Notes under the pieces: model-generated | Told to the model about the DNA's origin: nothing | Seen by the model: the letters and a program-made list of their open reading frames with translations, nothing else | The model's database searches: none | Origin: Sinomicrobium kalidii | Lineage (GTDB): Bacteria; Bacteroidota; Bacteroidia; Flavobacteriales; Flavobacteriaceae | NCBI RefSeq assembly: GCF_021183825.1 | Contig: NZ_CP089211.1 | Location: 4,198,501 to 4,262,500 of the forward strand | Length of the DNA stretch: 64,000 nucleotides | Reading direction: 5' to 3' | Shown: in pieces, positions 25,934 through 34,824 of the stretch | Layout: every line of letters begins with the position of its first letter | Numbering within the stretch: position 1 is the first letter of the stretch | Position numbers and translations under genes: made by a program

Positions 25934-27952
25934 ATGAAACACTTATGTAAGAGTAAATGCCTTATGGTATTTTGTATGGTATCCCTGGTTTTGTGGCTGC
26001 TATCCTGCCAATCAACGAAGCAAGTCCGATGTGGGACTATGGAGGGATATGAAGAACGCTTAAAGACGGACTCTGCTTTTGCCAAGAACGAAGCTGAACT
26101 TGAACGGGCCATTAATGTATACCTGAAAAATATGCAATCCAATGATTTTGCAACATTCAGGTCTGGTAAGGTCGTTATTCCGGTTGTGGTGCACGTGGTG
26201 CATAATAATACCACGGAAAATATATCGGATGCACAGATCCAAAGTCAAATCAATGCGTTAAATGAGGATTACAGAAGGCTTAATGCCGATGTCTCATCTG
26301 TTCCGACAGGATTCCAGTCAGTGGTGGCGGATGCGAGGATAGAATTCAAATTGGCCGAACGCGATCCGGATTGTAATCCAACCAATGGAATTACACGTAC
26401 CAGTACATCGGTTACTTCATTTTCTGCTAACCCTTTAGCGGCAACACCAACAGCACGTAACCCTGTTAAATTTGCCTCTTCCGGCGGAGTGGATGGCTGG
26501 CCAAGCGATCAATATTTAAATATATGGGTATGCGATCTTGCAGGAGGTTTGCTGGGTTATGCTTCTTTTCCGGCTGATCTTGTCACAAGACCGGATGAAG
26601 ACGGTGTTGTTGCAGATTATGCATATTTTGGCAATACCGGTACGGCAACTTCTCCTTTTGATCTGGGAAGAACGACAACACACGAAATAGGCCATTGGCT
26701 TAATCTTCGCCATATCTGGGGAGATGACCAGGATTTGCCTGATACTTGTTCTGGTACAGATTATGTAGCGGATACGCCAAACCAGGGTATTTATAATTTT
26801 GGTTGTCCAACACATCCTCAAAATACATGCGGCAGTGATGACATGTTTATGAACTACATGGACTATGTAGATGATGCTTGTATGGTTATGTTTTCCAATG
26901 GCCAAAGCGACCGGATGGATGCAGTGTTATATACAACGAGGTCCAGTATCGTAAGTTCTCAGGGAGATGTACCTCCGCCGTCTGTTACAGAAGACTTGTA
27001 TTCAAGGGATATGATGGATGATGTGGGAGACGAACCCAATACCACATCTTCGCATATGTATAGGACCGACGATATATGGGTACGTCATTCCAACGATGGT
27101 ATTACCAATCAGGAGCATCAAAATCCGGTTGGCGGTGCCACCAATTTCGTTTATGTGCGGGTACGGAACCGGGGTTGTGGTACGGCAAGCAGTGGTAATG
27201 TGAGGTTATATTGGGCAAAAGCTTCATCCGGACTTAGCTGGCCGGCTCCCTGGGATGGTAGTGTAATATCACCGGCACTTATGGGTGATGTTATCGGGAT
27301 GGAGCCTACCGGGGCCGTCGCCGCATCCGATTATGTTATCCTCGAGTATTCATGGAATACACCCAACCCCGCTGATTATAGCAGTTTTGGGGCTGATAGA
27401 ACACACTTTTGTCTGCTTTCGCGGATTGAAACTTCGCCCACAGCTCCTTTTGGAATGACCTTCCCTGAAACTTCCAACCTGGGGCAGAATGTCCGGAACA
27501 ATAATAATATTGTCTGGAAAAATGTGTCTGTAACCGAACCTGAGGCGGGAGGAAGATTTGCTGCAACCATCATTGCAAATTACACTAAAGAACCGGGTAA
27601 ATACAAAATTGTATTTAAAGAAGCCAAGAATAAACCGTCATTATTTGAACTTGGTAAGGTGACAGCAGTTTTGAACGAACGTCTTATGAAAATATGGGTA
27701 GAAGGCGGCATGAAAGGTGAAGGCATAGAACCGGGTGAAAGAAATGAGATCATACTCCTTAGAGATGGCGCAACTTTAGAAAATATAAATCTGCGCCCTA
27801 TGCAATTGGGTGTCCTTTCTGTGAGATTTGAAATCAACCCGCAACAATTGCCATACGCACGTAATATTTTTGAACTGGATGTCATTCAGCACGATACTGA
27901 TAATAATATGTTTGTTGGTGCCCAAACATTTAAAGTTAAAACTGAAAATTAA
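25934..27952 (+). CDS. M43-family (pappalysin-like) zinc metalloprotease lipoprotein
   Basis: A 672-residue protein with a lipoprotein signal (WLLSC at about residue 25). The extended zinc site THEIGHWLNLRHIWG (HExxHxxxxxH) is near residue 249 and the Met-turn MNYMDYVDDACMVMFS follows about 60 residues later, both hallmarks of M43 peptidases. The C-terminal half is beta-rich and looks like binding or Ig-like domains. It should act at the cell surface or outside on unknown proteins. It is the main gene of the second cargo block and has a hairpin terminator. Confidence 0.88.
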   Translation: MKHLCKSKCLMVFCMVSLVLWLLSCQSTKQVRCGTMEGYEERLKTDSAFAKNEAELERAINVYLKNMQSNDFATFRSGKVVIPVVVHVVHNNTTENISDAQIQSQINALNEDYRRLNADVSSVPTGFQSVVADARIEFKLAERDPDCNPTNGITRTSTSVTSFSANPLAATPTARNPVKFASSGGVDGWPSDQYLNIWVCDLAGGLLGYASFPADLVTRPDEDGVVADYAYFGNTGTATSPFDLGRTTTHEIGHWLNLRHIWGDDQDLPDTCSGTDYVADTPNQGIYNFGCPTHPQNTCGSDDMFMNYMDYVDDACMVMFSNGQSDRMDAVLYTTRSSIVSSQGDVPPPSVTEDLYSRDMMDDVGDEPNTTSSHMYRTDDIWVRHSNDGITNQEHQNPVGGATNFVYVRVRNRGCGTASSGNVRLYWAKASSGLSWPAPWDGSVISPALMGDVIGMEPTGAVAASDYVILEYSWNTPNPADYSSFGADRTHFCLLSRIETSPTAPFGMTFPETSNLGQNVRNNNNIVWKNVSVTEPEAGGRFAATIIANYTKEPGKYKIVFKEAKNKPSLFELGKVTAVLNERLMKIWVEGGMKGEGIEPGERNEIILLRDGATLENINLRPMQLGVLSVRFEINPQQLPYARNIFELDVIQHDTDNNMFVGAQTFKVKTEN

Positions 27953-27970
27953 AAAATAATTAAGTTATTG

Positions 27971-28011
27971 TTATAGGTGTCAGATAGTTATTAACTTTAT
28001 GACACCTATAA
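27971..28011 (+). terminator. Hairpin after the metalloprotease gene
   Basis: TATAGGTGTCA pairs with TGACACCTATA around a 17-base loop, 20 bases after the stop, followed by ATTATTT. A moderate terminator candidate; it also falls just before the next small gene. Confidence 0.5.
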
Positions 28012-28025
28012 TTATTTAAGATATT

Positions 28026-28430
28026 ATGGTTTTAAGGAGTTTTATTGTTATATCGGTATTATTACTGCTAAGGTACGGAAATGCCCAGCATATCGAAAAA
28101 GATCAATTACTGGGGGTATGGTATCATGCTGTTGAAGAACAAACGGATGATAGCATTTCCATTTTTCGTCCGGAAGGCTATGAATTGCCCAGGGCCAGGG
28201 GCAGGGAAAAAATGATGTTCAACCCGGATAACAGTTATATTTATTATCAAATTGCCCCGGCAGACGGATACCTGGAGTTAAAAGGTGATTTTAAACTGGA
28301 TAAAGAAAATAACGAACTTGATATTAGCTATATAAAAGATCAAAAAAAACATAAGAAAAAATATAAGATTGTTCAGTTAAACACGGATATATTAAGGCTA
28401 AAATTGATAGACACTTTCAGAAATAAGTAG
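28026..28430 (+). CDS. Small secreted lipocalin-like hypothetical protein
   Basis: A 134-residue protein with signal peptide (ends RYGNAQ). The mature part has a lipocalin-like start LLGVWYHAVEEQTDDSISIF and alternating strands (NSYIYYQIAPADGYLELKGD; LDISYIKDQKKHKKKYKIVQ; TDILRLKLIDTF). This resembles small lipocalin-family proteins of Bacteroidota of unknown ligand. It follows the metalloprotease gene by about 70 bases, past a hairpin; a protease inhibitor or accessory role is possible but unsupported by motifs. Confidence 0.5.
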   Translation: MVLRSFIVISVLLLLRYGNAQHIEKDQLLGVWYHAVEEQTDDSISIFRPEGYELPRARGREKMMFNPDNSYIYYQIAPADGYLELKGDFKLDKENNELDISYIKDQKKHKKKYKIVQLNTDILRLKLIDTFRNK

Positions 28431-28459
28431 TTTAGCGAACCCAACAACAGCATTACCTG

Positions 28460-28638
28460 ATACTCTTCCCGTCATTTTTTAGAAGGGTTAAGACTTGTGG
28501 ATTAAACTGCCAAAGGGATGTGGAAAGAACTGATTACAATGGGCGGTGTATGATACGGTAAAATCGGATATAGAGGCAGCCAGCCGTCATCCCCTGTTAT
28601 GGTATACTATCGATTTTTAGTCTGTTTATACATATATC
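28460..28638 (+). pseudogene. Decayed second copy of the EEP-fold gene 3' end
   Basis: Bases 28536-28630 match 25648-25742 with about nine differences, and similarity continues upstream, more weakly, to about 28460. The reading frame ends with VKSDIEAASRHPLLWYTIDF and a stop at the same aligned place, but stops occur further upstream. The copy lies on the far side of the metalloprotease cargo block. Confidence 0.8.
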
Positions 28639-28723
28639 GGATAAACCATTGGAGGTCTTCCCAAAGTATATGCATAAGTTGAGCAAACGCTTCCCAGGTT
28701 TTAATGTAGAGTGATTTCATCAT
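28607..28723 (-). CDS. Possible 38-residue ORF coupled to the amidase gene
   Basis: ATG at 28723 overlaps the amidase stop (ATGA arrangement). It encodes MMKSLYIKTWEAFAQLMHIL followed by WEDLQWFIRYMYKQTKNR, an aromatic-rich, amphipathic small protein. The 3' part overlaps the repeat remnant on the other strand. Coupling is the only support; it may be chance. Confidence 0.25.
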   Translation of the reverse strand: MMKSLYIKTWEAFAQLMHILWEDLQWFIRYMYKQTKNR

Positions 28724-29355
28724 TTATGTTTTATAGGATTAAGAATCTCTGAACTATAAGCATTATCCATTATAAATAGAACTTCTCCCGGATTGGAAAT
28801 AAACCCGACCTCTAAAAGTACCGACGGACAAAATGGAATAGTTTCCCGAAGCACCTGGAAATTTGCAAATTTCACACCCCGGTTTTCCCTTTTAAACTTC
28901 TTTTCAAAAGCGGTCACTAAATCCAAAGCAAGAGCAATGGATTTCCGGGTATTTTCCGAGTATAGAATTTGGGGATAGGCTACAAAGGCTTTGACGCCAT
29001 GAGCATTGGAATTGGAGGACCAGTTGCAGTGAATGGATAAAAATAGATCAGCCCTTAAAGCTCTGGCCAACCTCGCCCTATCCTGTAAGGAAATCAGGGT
29101 ATCCGAATACCGGGTCAGGTAAACCTCCAGGTTTTTATCTTTTGACTCCTGTGCCACTCGGGCTACTTCCAAGGCTATTTGAAGGGTGATGTCCTTTTCC
29201 CAAATACCACCTATGCCTATGGCCCCGGGATCTGTTCCGCCATGCCCCGGGTCGATCACCACAATCTTTGAATCCCCTTCGAGGGGTTCCTGGGGATATC
29301 CTTTCCCGAAGGGGCATAATAACCCCAAGTATAATAACATCAGTATCCGTTGCAT
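28720..29355 (-). CDS. N-acetylmuramoyl-L-alanine amidase (Amidase_3)
   Basis: A 211-residue enzyme with signal peptide and Amidase_3 motifs: VVIDPGHGGTDPGAIG (first zinc His), the Glu in IWEKDITLQIALEVA, LFLSIHCNWSSNSNAHGVKA (second zinc His) and a C-terminal PSVLLEVGFISNPGE with the catalytic Glu. It cleaves the amide between MurNAc and the stem peptide. Bacteroidota ICEs carry such hydrolases next to their tra operon, presumably to open the wall for the mating channel. It is transcribed opposite to the tra genes. Confidence 0.88.
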   Translation of the reverse strand: MQRILMLLYLGLLCPFGKGYPQEPLEGDSKIVVIDPGHGGTDPGAIGIGGIWEKDITLQIALEVARVAQESKDKNLEVYLTRYSDTLISLQDRARLARALRADLFLSIHCNWSSNSNAHGVKAFVAYPQILYSENTRKSIALALDLVTAFEKKFKRENRGVKFANFQVLRETIPFCPSVLLEVGFISNPGEVLFIMDNAYSSEILNPIKHK

Positions 29356-29514
29356 ATTGACAAAAATTGATTATGCAAAATGCAAGGGAATCCATGGAAA
29401 CCTTAAAATGACTTAAAAATTAACGCAGTGAAACGTTAAAAATTAATGCTTTATAAGCAATCCCTCTCACCCTTTAAGAATTTCACATCAGAAACTTTTT
29501 AAAACCGATTTCTG

Positions 29515-29799
29515 ATGAAAAAATTACACTTGTTTTCCACAATGATGCTACTGCCCTTTACGGCTTTGGCCCAGATCGGCGGTATAGAGGACTCCGTGAA
29601 TAACATATCGGATACCATCCGGTCTGTATTTCCCCTGATCCTGGGAGTGATCTTTTTGGTAGGCTTCCTGTTTAATGCCGGACATTTCTTTGGTGAAAAT
29701 GCCGACCTGAAAAAAGGGATTACCCGGGTGCTGGTCTTTGTCCTGATTGCCGGAGCAGTAGTCGGGATTTTTACCTATCTGATAAGTCTGACCGTATAA
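29515..29799 (+). CDS. traE: Conjugal transfer protein TraE (DUF4134-like)
   Basis: A 94-residue protein: cleavable signal (FTALAQ), then two hydrophobic helices separated by a short loop with GENADLKKGITR. Size, topology and place as first gene before traF and traG match Bacteroidota TraE, comparable to the VirB2-type pilin of type IV secretion systems. It opens the plus-strand transfer operon. Confidence 0.75.
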   Translation: MKKLHLFSTMMLLPFTALAQIGGIEDSVNNISDTIRSVFPLILGVIFLVGFLFNAGHFFGENADLKKGITRVLVFVLIAGAVVGIFTYLISLTV

Positions 29800-29839
29800 C
29801 TGGTGGTGCCAGCAGGTATTCATTAAATATCCCATAACA

Positions 29840-30121
29840 ATGAAAAAGTTCACTCCCTACAAAGCGATCCGCAGGCGGGCCATGATTATGGGTTTGCCCA
29901 TCGGGTATTTTGCCATACAGATGATCTCGGTCATTGCCTCCTTACTGGTCATCATTTTCTCCTTTAACCTGGGGATCATTGTTGCCCTTTTGGTGGCCAA
30001 TTTCTGCCTGTTTGTAATCCTGACCAAGTTGACCCGGACCCCCGGGCTTTTACGGTTCCGGAAGGTGTTTCCGGATATGATCTCCAATAAATTAAACAGC
30101 CACCTGGATTATGGCCCATAA
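29840..30121 (+). CDS. traF: Conjugal transfer protein TraF (DUF4133-like)
   Basis: A 93-residue protein with a basic N-terminus (MKKFTPYKAIRRRA), two adjacent membrane helices and a C-terminal FRKVFPDMISNKLNSHLDYG. The size and position between TraE and the TraG ATPase match the DUF4133 family, which is VirB3-like. Inner-membrane component of the mating channel. Confidence 0.75.
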   Translation: MKKFTPYKAIRRRAMIMGLPIGYFAIQMISVIASLLVIIFSFNLGIIVALLVANFCLFVILTKLTRTPGLLRFRKVFPDMISNKLNSHLDYGP

Positions 30122-30198
30122 TGGGCAATTGGCAAGTAAAAACTTACGAGAACCAGCTTGAATAAAAAAATTCTAATGCCTTGTAAAATTTTATACAG

Positions 30199-32622
30199 AT
30201 GAAAGTAAACCTTACCGATTTCCATCCGATAGCTGCGATTCAGGGCCACAGCGTATTTGCTTCCAATGGCAATGTAGTACTGGCCTATAGAATAAACCTC
30301 CCTGAGATCTATTCCCTTTCAGAAAAGGATTTCGATGATCTACATGGAGCGTGGTTTCAGGCCTTCAAGGGATTGCCTGCGGGAACGGTGGTACATAAAC
30401 AGGACCTGTACCAAAAGACCGCTTTCGCCGCGACTGGTTTGCCAAACACCACCTTTTTGGAAAAAGCCACGTATAACTATTTCAAAGGCAGACAGTACAT
30501 GGCCCATACCTCTTATTTGTTTTTCTGTTGGCCGAAGAACAAAGCTTTTAATAAAAGCGGTTATGCCAATCCTTTCAAAAAACTTCCGAAGAACATAGTG
30601 CCCGCCATGGATATGGCATTGGATGAATTTAAGGGGGCGGTACGGGATGCGGTGAACTTTATCAACAATAGCAAAAAACTGTATCTCACCCCACTCAACC
30701 CGGAACAGATAGAGGAGGCCACCGCCCAATTTTTCAATGGTTATCAGGAGGATATACATACCGATATGGTGTTGGATAGGGCTTGCCCTGAGCCGGGTCG
30801 AAGGGACGGTGTACAGATAGGGAACCACTTTGTTGACGTACTGGCAGTAAACAATGAACGGTGTTTCGGGGAAAGCCTGCAAAGTTGTAAGGTCAACGAT
30901 AAATTTACTTCCGATGATTTTACCTTCCATCAGGGTTTTATAGATGGGCTTGGGCTCCATCTGAACGAAAACCACATGGTGAACCAAGTCCTGTATTTGG
31001 ATGATAAACACCGGTGGCGCAAACTATTAGAAAAGCGGGTAGAAGAGCTAAAGAAAAGTTCCAATTTCGGAACACAGAACAAGGTGGTGCTGGAAAAGAT
31101 ACAAGATATACTCCGGCAGATCAACCATGACGAGAGCAGCCGGGTGATTCGTGGTCACTTAAATGTGATTTTCTGGTGCCCGGAAGCCGGACAGCTAAAT
31201 ACTATTGCCTCCAAAATAAAAGCGGAGTTTAAGGAGCTGGATATGATTCCGTATGCCCCAAGAGGGGAAGCCCGGAAACATTATATCCTGAACAGTTATT
31301 TCGGGTATAGCGCCAACTTCTCCGACGAGGATTTATATGTAACCGACTTAAAGCATGCCCTGTGCCTGCTGCTTAATAATACCAACTATAAGACTGACGA
31401 CACTGGCGTCATCTTTAATGACCGGCAGCATAATATCCCGGTATTAAAAGACGTCTGGGATGAGGCAAAAAGGAGAATAAAAGCCCGGAACTTTGCTATT
31501 TTTGCTCCTACGGGCGAAGGCAAATCTTTCCTGGCCAATAACATCCTAAGGCAATATTTTGAACAGGGGGTACGGTTGGTCATCATAGACCTGGGCGGCT
31601 CCTATACCAAGTTTGCCAAACTCTACCCGGATGATCATGCCATACTGCGATATGAGCAGGGAAAAACCCTTGGTATCAACCCCTTTTACATAAGCCGGTT
31701 AAATGACCTTAGCCCGGAGCGATTAGAGGACCTGTCTACCTTTCTTTTGGAACTCAGCGCTTCGGGACTAAAGGTCACCAAAGGGCAGGAGGTGGCCATG
31801 AAAAAGGTACTGAAACACTATTATCAACATACTTCCGGACCGTATTCCCTGGAGGACTTTTACCGGTTTGTAGAAAAGAGACAGGATACATTGCTTACCC
31901 ATTTGCACTTGCAAGAGGGATACTTCGACATTACCCATTTCCTGCACATCATGTCCGAGTATGTAGGGGAGGGTTTGTACAGTTTTCTTTTCGAGACCAG
32001 TCAGGACCAAACCTATAAGATTGAGGATAAACGGCTTATCATTTTTGAACTGGATGAAGTCCGGGACAATAAGGAGATCCTGTCGGTGATGCTAAAACTC
32101 ATTAAGTCCGCGATCCAACGAACCGTATGGCAGAACCGCTCTGAAAAAGGGATTATTCTCTTTGATGAGTTTGCCAAGCAATTGAAGTTTGACAACGTGC
32201 TGGAGAGTGTCGAGTTTTATTACCAGGCCATCCGCAAACAGAACGGGGCTATCGGGATTATCCTGCAATCCATCAATCAATTACCCGAAAACAGCACTTC
32301 GGCCAGCATCCTGGAAAACACTCAGGTGATTTATAGCCTCAGAAATGAAAAGGGGTATGAGGATTTAAAAAGGCGGTTAAGCCTCTCTGCTCATGACCTG
32401 AACCAGCTTCGCTCCATGCGCAACAACTTTATCGGGGAGCGGAAGTATACCGAACTCTTCCTGAAGATCGGGAAGGAAAGCAATGTATTCCGTTTGGAAG
32501 TCCCCCCGGAAGTATTTGCGGCCTACCTCACCGACGGCAAAGAAAACGAGGCCATAATGGCCATTTGGAAAAAGACCGGAAATATGGAGACTGCGATCCG
32601 GGAATATGTCAACACACCATAA
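30199..32622 (+). CDS. traG: Conjugation ATPase TraG (VirB4 family)
   Basis: An 807-residue protein with Walker A FAPTGEGKSFLANNIL near residue 436 and Walker B KGIILFDEFAKQLKF near 650, plus the VirB4 motif AIGIILQSINQLPEN. It powers the type IV secretion channel. Size is slightly under the usual 820-840. Around residues 194-203 it has a peptide RACPEPGRRDG encoded by a palindromic insertion (see the separate entry) in the N-terminal domain, in frame, so the gene probably remains functional. Confidence 0.93.
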   Translation: MKVNLTDFHPIAAIQGHSVFASNGNVVLAYRINLPEIYSLSEKDFDDLHGAWFQAFKGLPAGTVVHKQDLYQKTAFAATGLPNTTFLEKATYNYFKGRQYMAHTSYLFFCWPKNKAFNKSGYANPFKKLPKNIVPAMDMALDEFKGAVRDAVNFINNSKKLYLTPLNPEQIEEATAQFFNGYQEDIHTDMVLDRACPEPGRRDGVQIGNHFVDVLAVNNERCFGESLQSCKVNDKFTSDDFTFHQGFIDGLGLHLNENHMVNQVLYLDDKHRWRKLLEKRVEELKKSSNFGTQNKVVLEKIQDILRQINHDESSRVIRGHLNVIFWCPEAGQLNTIASKIKAEFKELDMIPYAPRGEARKHYILNSYFGYSANFSDEDLYVTDLKHALCLLLNNTNYKTDDTGVIFNDRQHNIPVLKDVWDEAKRRIKARNFAIFAPTGEGKSFLANNILRQYFEQGVRLVIIDLGGSYTKFAKLYPDDHAILRYEQGKTLGINPFYISRLNDLSPERLEDLSTFLLELSASGLKVTKGQEVAMKKVLKHYYQHTSGPYSLEDFYRFVEKRQDTLLTHLHLQEGYFDITHFLHIMSEYVGEGLYSFLFETSQDQTYKIEDKRLIIFELDEVRDNKEILSVMLKLIKSAIQRTVWQNRSEKGIILFDEFAKQLKFDNVLESVEFYYQAIRKQNGAIGIILQSINQLPENSTSASILENTQVIYSLRNEKGYEDLKRRLSLSAHDLNQLRSMRNNFIGERKYTELFLKIGKESNVFRLEVPPEVFAAYLTDGKENEAIMAIWKKTGNMETAIREYVNTP
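30781..30807. repeat. In-frame palindromic repeat inside traG
   Basis: GCTTGCCCTGAGCCGGGTCG followed by AAGGGAC belongs to the widespread CCTGAGC-xx-GTCGAAGG palindromic repeat family. Translated in this frame it gives the signature ACPEPGRRDG. The element keeps the traG frame open, the behaviour of protein-invading palindromic elements. Confidence 0.65.
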
Positions 32623-32632
32623 AAACCAAGAA

Positions 32633-33211
32633 ATGATGAGAAAGCTAATATGTATTTCCATTTTTATTTTGCTTGTCTGTGCCACTGGCACTGCTACGGC
32701 CCAGGGGTGGCCGGTGTATGATAATACCAATTTTATCAGTCTGGGAAAACAATTGATCGAATCCGCCAAACAGACTTCTCAACTCCTGAAAACCGTGGAG
32801 TTTTTAAAACAGCAAAAAGAACGGATAGAAAAGGTCAATAACGTACTGAAACAGCTCAAAGCTGCCCGGGAAATCGTGGCCAACAATCAACGACTGTTTG
32901 ATATGGTCCGGGGCGATCTCAGGGAGATTCTGAACTCCCCCTATATCCGGCCGGAAGAGGTCCGGCACGTTTCCGATGCCTTTAATAAAATTATCGACAG
33001 GTCCCTGGAAGACCTGGAATTCATGGAACAGCTCCTGACCAGTAATTTTTTGGAGATGACCGATGCCGAGCGCCTGGAAATCTTACAGCAGCAGAAGGAA
33101 GATAGTAGGGAAATGATTATGGAGATCGGGGTCAAAAAACGCCGCTACGAGATGGTGATCGATTTCCGTGAGATGCAAGACCGGATCAATAACCGGGAGG
33201 AGAGTTATTAA
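32633..33211 (+). CDS. traI: Conjugal transfer protein TraI-like (VirB5/TrbJ type)
   Basis: A 192-residue protein with signal peptide (ends TATAQG) and long helices (LLKTVEFLKQQKERIEKVNN; DREDLEF-type and LEILQQQKEDSREMIMEIG). Position between TraG and TraJ, signal peptide and coiled-coil content match the Bacteroides TraI family, similar to VirB5/TrbJ. ATG 32633 is used, because the ATG at 32606 lies inside the end of traG. Confidence 0.7.
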   Translation: MMRKLICISIFILLVCATGTATAQGWPVYDNTNFISLGKQLIESAKQTSQLLKTVEFLKQQKERIEKVNNVLKQLKAAREIVANNQRLFDMVRGDLREILNSPYIRPEEVRHVSDAFNKIIDRSLEDLEFMEQLLTSNFLEMTDAERLEILQQQKEDSREMIMEIGVKKRRYEMVIDFREMQDRINNREESY

Positions 33212-33295
33212 CCCCCTAAGCGCCCCCTAAGTGCCCGCTAAGCGGGATTTGGCAAGGGGTTGGCAAAAGAACAAAAAGATGAACCAGGAAAAAGG

Positions 33296-34141
33296 ATGAC
33301 AGGAATGATACTTTTAGGAATTGGACTGGAATATGTAGACGCTATTTATCAGACGATACAGGACAGTGATTTTTCGCAGTATACCATTGTGGGAATGAAA
33401 ACCCTGGCCGTCCTCTTTTTTCTGATCAACCTCCTGAAGAAGTACAATGAAGGTGCGGTAGAGCAGGGCGGGTATACCTGGGGGTTAAGCCCCAATGAAC
33501 TCATCAAGAATTTTGCAGTGGTTCTGGTGGTGATTTTCTCCACACAGGTGCTGGGCTTTTTTGATGGGGTATTGGTCGCTATTGAAAACCAGTACCGCAA
33601 TACCGCCCCGGCGCTGTTGCCTTTGCAATTCCAGGATTTCCCTATTGAAGAAGACATCGGCGCCATTGAAGCCACGAAAAAAGCGTTGACCGTGCTCTAT
33701 GAATTTTTGACTTCCCCGTTTTACGGGATGCAATTGGTCTCCTTTGCCCTTGGCGTGTTTCTGTGGATCATCGATATTTTTATTTATCCCTTGTTCCTGG
33801 CCGAACGTTTCTTTCTATTGGGCATTATGAAAGCTTTCTTTCCCCTGGTCATCAGTATGGCTGTATTTGAGAAGTTCCGGGAGATGGCCTATCATTTTTT
33901 TAAGCTGTATGCCGCGGTATATATGATGGCCCCGGCCTTTTTCCTGGTCAATGTATTTATCAACCTGTTCTATACGGAACTCAACACCAACTTCTGGGAG
34001 AACCTTTTCGGGACGGATATAGGGAGCCATTATTTCGCATCCATCATACAACTGGGCTCATTGGGCTTTATCATCTTTTTAAAATTCAAGCTCTACCGCA
34101 GGGCTGTGTCTTTTACCATTCGCCTCTTCACCGGCGGGTAG
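33296..34141 (+). CDS. traJ: Conjugal transfer protein TraJ (VirB6/TrbL type)
   Basis: A 281-residue polytopic membrane protein with six or so helices (MKTLAVLFFLINLLKKY; NFAVVLVVIFSTQVLGFFDG; FALGVFLWIIDIFIYPLFLA; LIQLGSLGFIIFLKFKLY-like). TraJ corresponds to the VirB6 inner-membrane component. I chose ATG 33296 with AGGAAAAAGG upstream; the longer frame from TTG 33260 is less likely. A GC-rich repeat CCCGCTAAGCGGG lies just upstream. Confidence 0.82.
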   Translation: MTGMILLGIGLEYVDAIYQTIQDSDFSQYTIVGMKTLAVLFFLINLLKKYNEGAVEQGGYTWGLSPNELIKNFAVVLVVIFSTQVLGFFDGVLVAIENQYRNTAPALLPLQFQDFPIEEDIGAIEATKKALTVLYEFLTSPFYGMQLVSFALGVFLWIIDIFIYPLFLAERFFLLGIMKAFFPLVISMAVFEKFREMAYHFFKLYAAVYMMAPAFFLVNVFINLFYTELNTNFWENLFGTDIGSHYFASIIQLGSLGFIIFLKFKLYRRAVSFTIRLFTGG

Positions 34142-34206
34142 CACCCGCAGGCAAACAACCAAGTAGGGCCTGGAAACGAATAAATAAAATTAAAAGTAAC
34201 CGTTAT

Positions 34207-34824
34207 ATGAAAACACCGTATAAAAACATAGCCCGGGTATTAAAAAACAACCGTTTTGTGGTCATTACCGTGACTGTGATGGCCTTTACCACAACTGCGA
34301 TCTGTTCCTGGTTTACCTATTCCATATACCAAAAAGCATTAAACAGTGCTTTCGTGGTAAGCACGAAAGGAGATATAATCCCCTTGACGCTGGTATCACA
34401 ACTGGAGAACCTAAAGATAGAAGCCAAGACCCATCTGAAAAATTTTCATCACTATTTTTATGGTTTATCTCCTACCGATTATAAACAACAACTGGAAAAT
34501 GCTTTATGGCTGGGAGACAGCTCGGTAGACAATGTATATCGCCAGAAAAAAGCAGATGGCGTATATAACCGTTTATTGCAGTATGCCCTGGTACAGAAGG
34601 TTGTCAGCGTACAATCCGATGTAGATGTGTCCCAGGAGCCATATCCCTTTAAGGTCAGGACCGTATTTGAAATTAACCGGGGGTCGATCACCGACACTTA
34701 TGAATTGATAACTACCGGGCAACTGATAACCACCGCCCGGAACTTTCCGAAAAACCCGCATGGGCTTTTGATTACCCATTTTTTTGAAAACAGTTTAAAG
34801 AAGATGCCCCATGAAGATCGATAA
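34207..34824 (+). CDS. traK: Conjugal transfer protein TraK (VirB8-like)
   Basis: A 205-residue protein with a cytosolic start, one membrane helix at about 17-40 and a periplasmic NTF2-like domain (THLKNFHHYFYGLSPTDYKQ; FKVRTVFEINRGSITDTYEL). It matches Bacteroidota TraK in size, topology and place before TraM. It overlaps traM by 14 bases, so the two are translationally coupled. Confidence 0.85.
   Translation: MKTPYKNIARVLKNNRFVVITVTVMAFTTTAICSWFTYSIYQKALNSAFVVSTKGDIIPLTLVSQLENLKIEAKTHLKNFHHYFYGLSPTDYKQQLENALWLGDSSVDNVYRQKKADGVYNRLLQYALVQKVVSVQSDVDVSQEPYPFKVRTVFEINRGSITDTYELITTGQLITTARNFPKNPHGLLITHFFENSLKKMPHEDR

Noticed and set aside
33211..33260. Small repeats CCCCCTAAG and CCCGCTAAGCGGG before traJ as a regulatory element
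   Set aside because: Too short and common in GC-rich intergenic stretches to support a claim.
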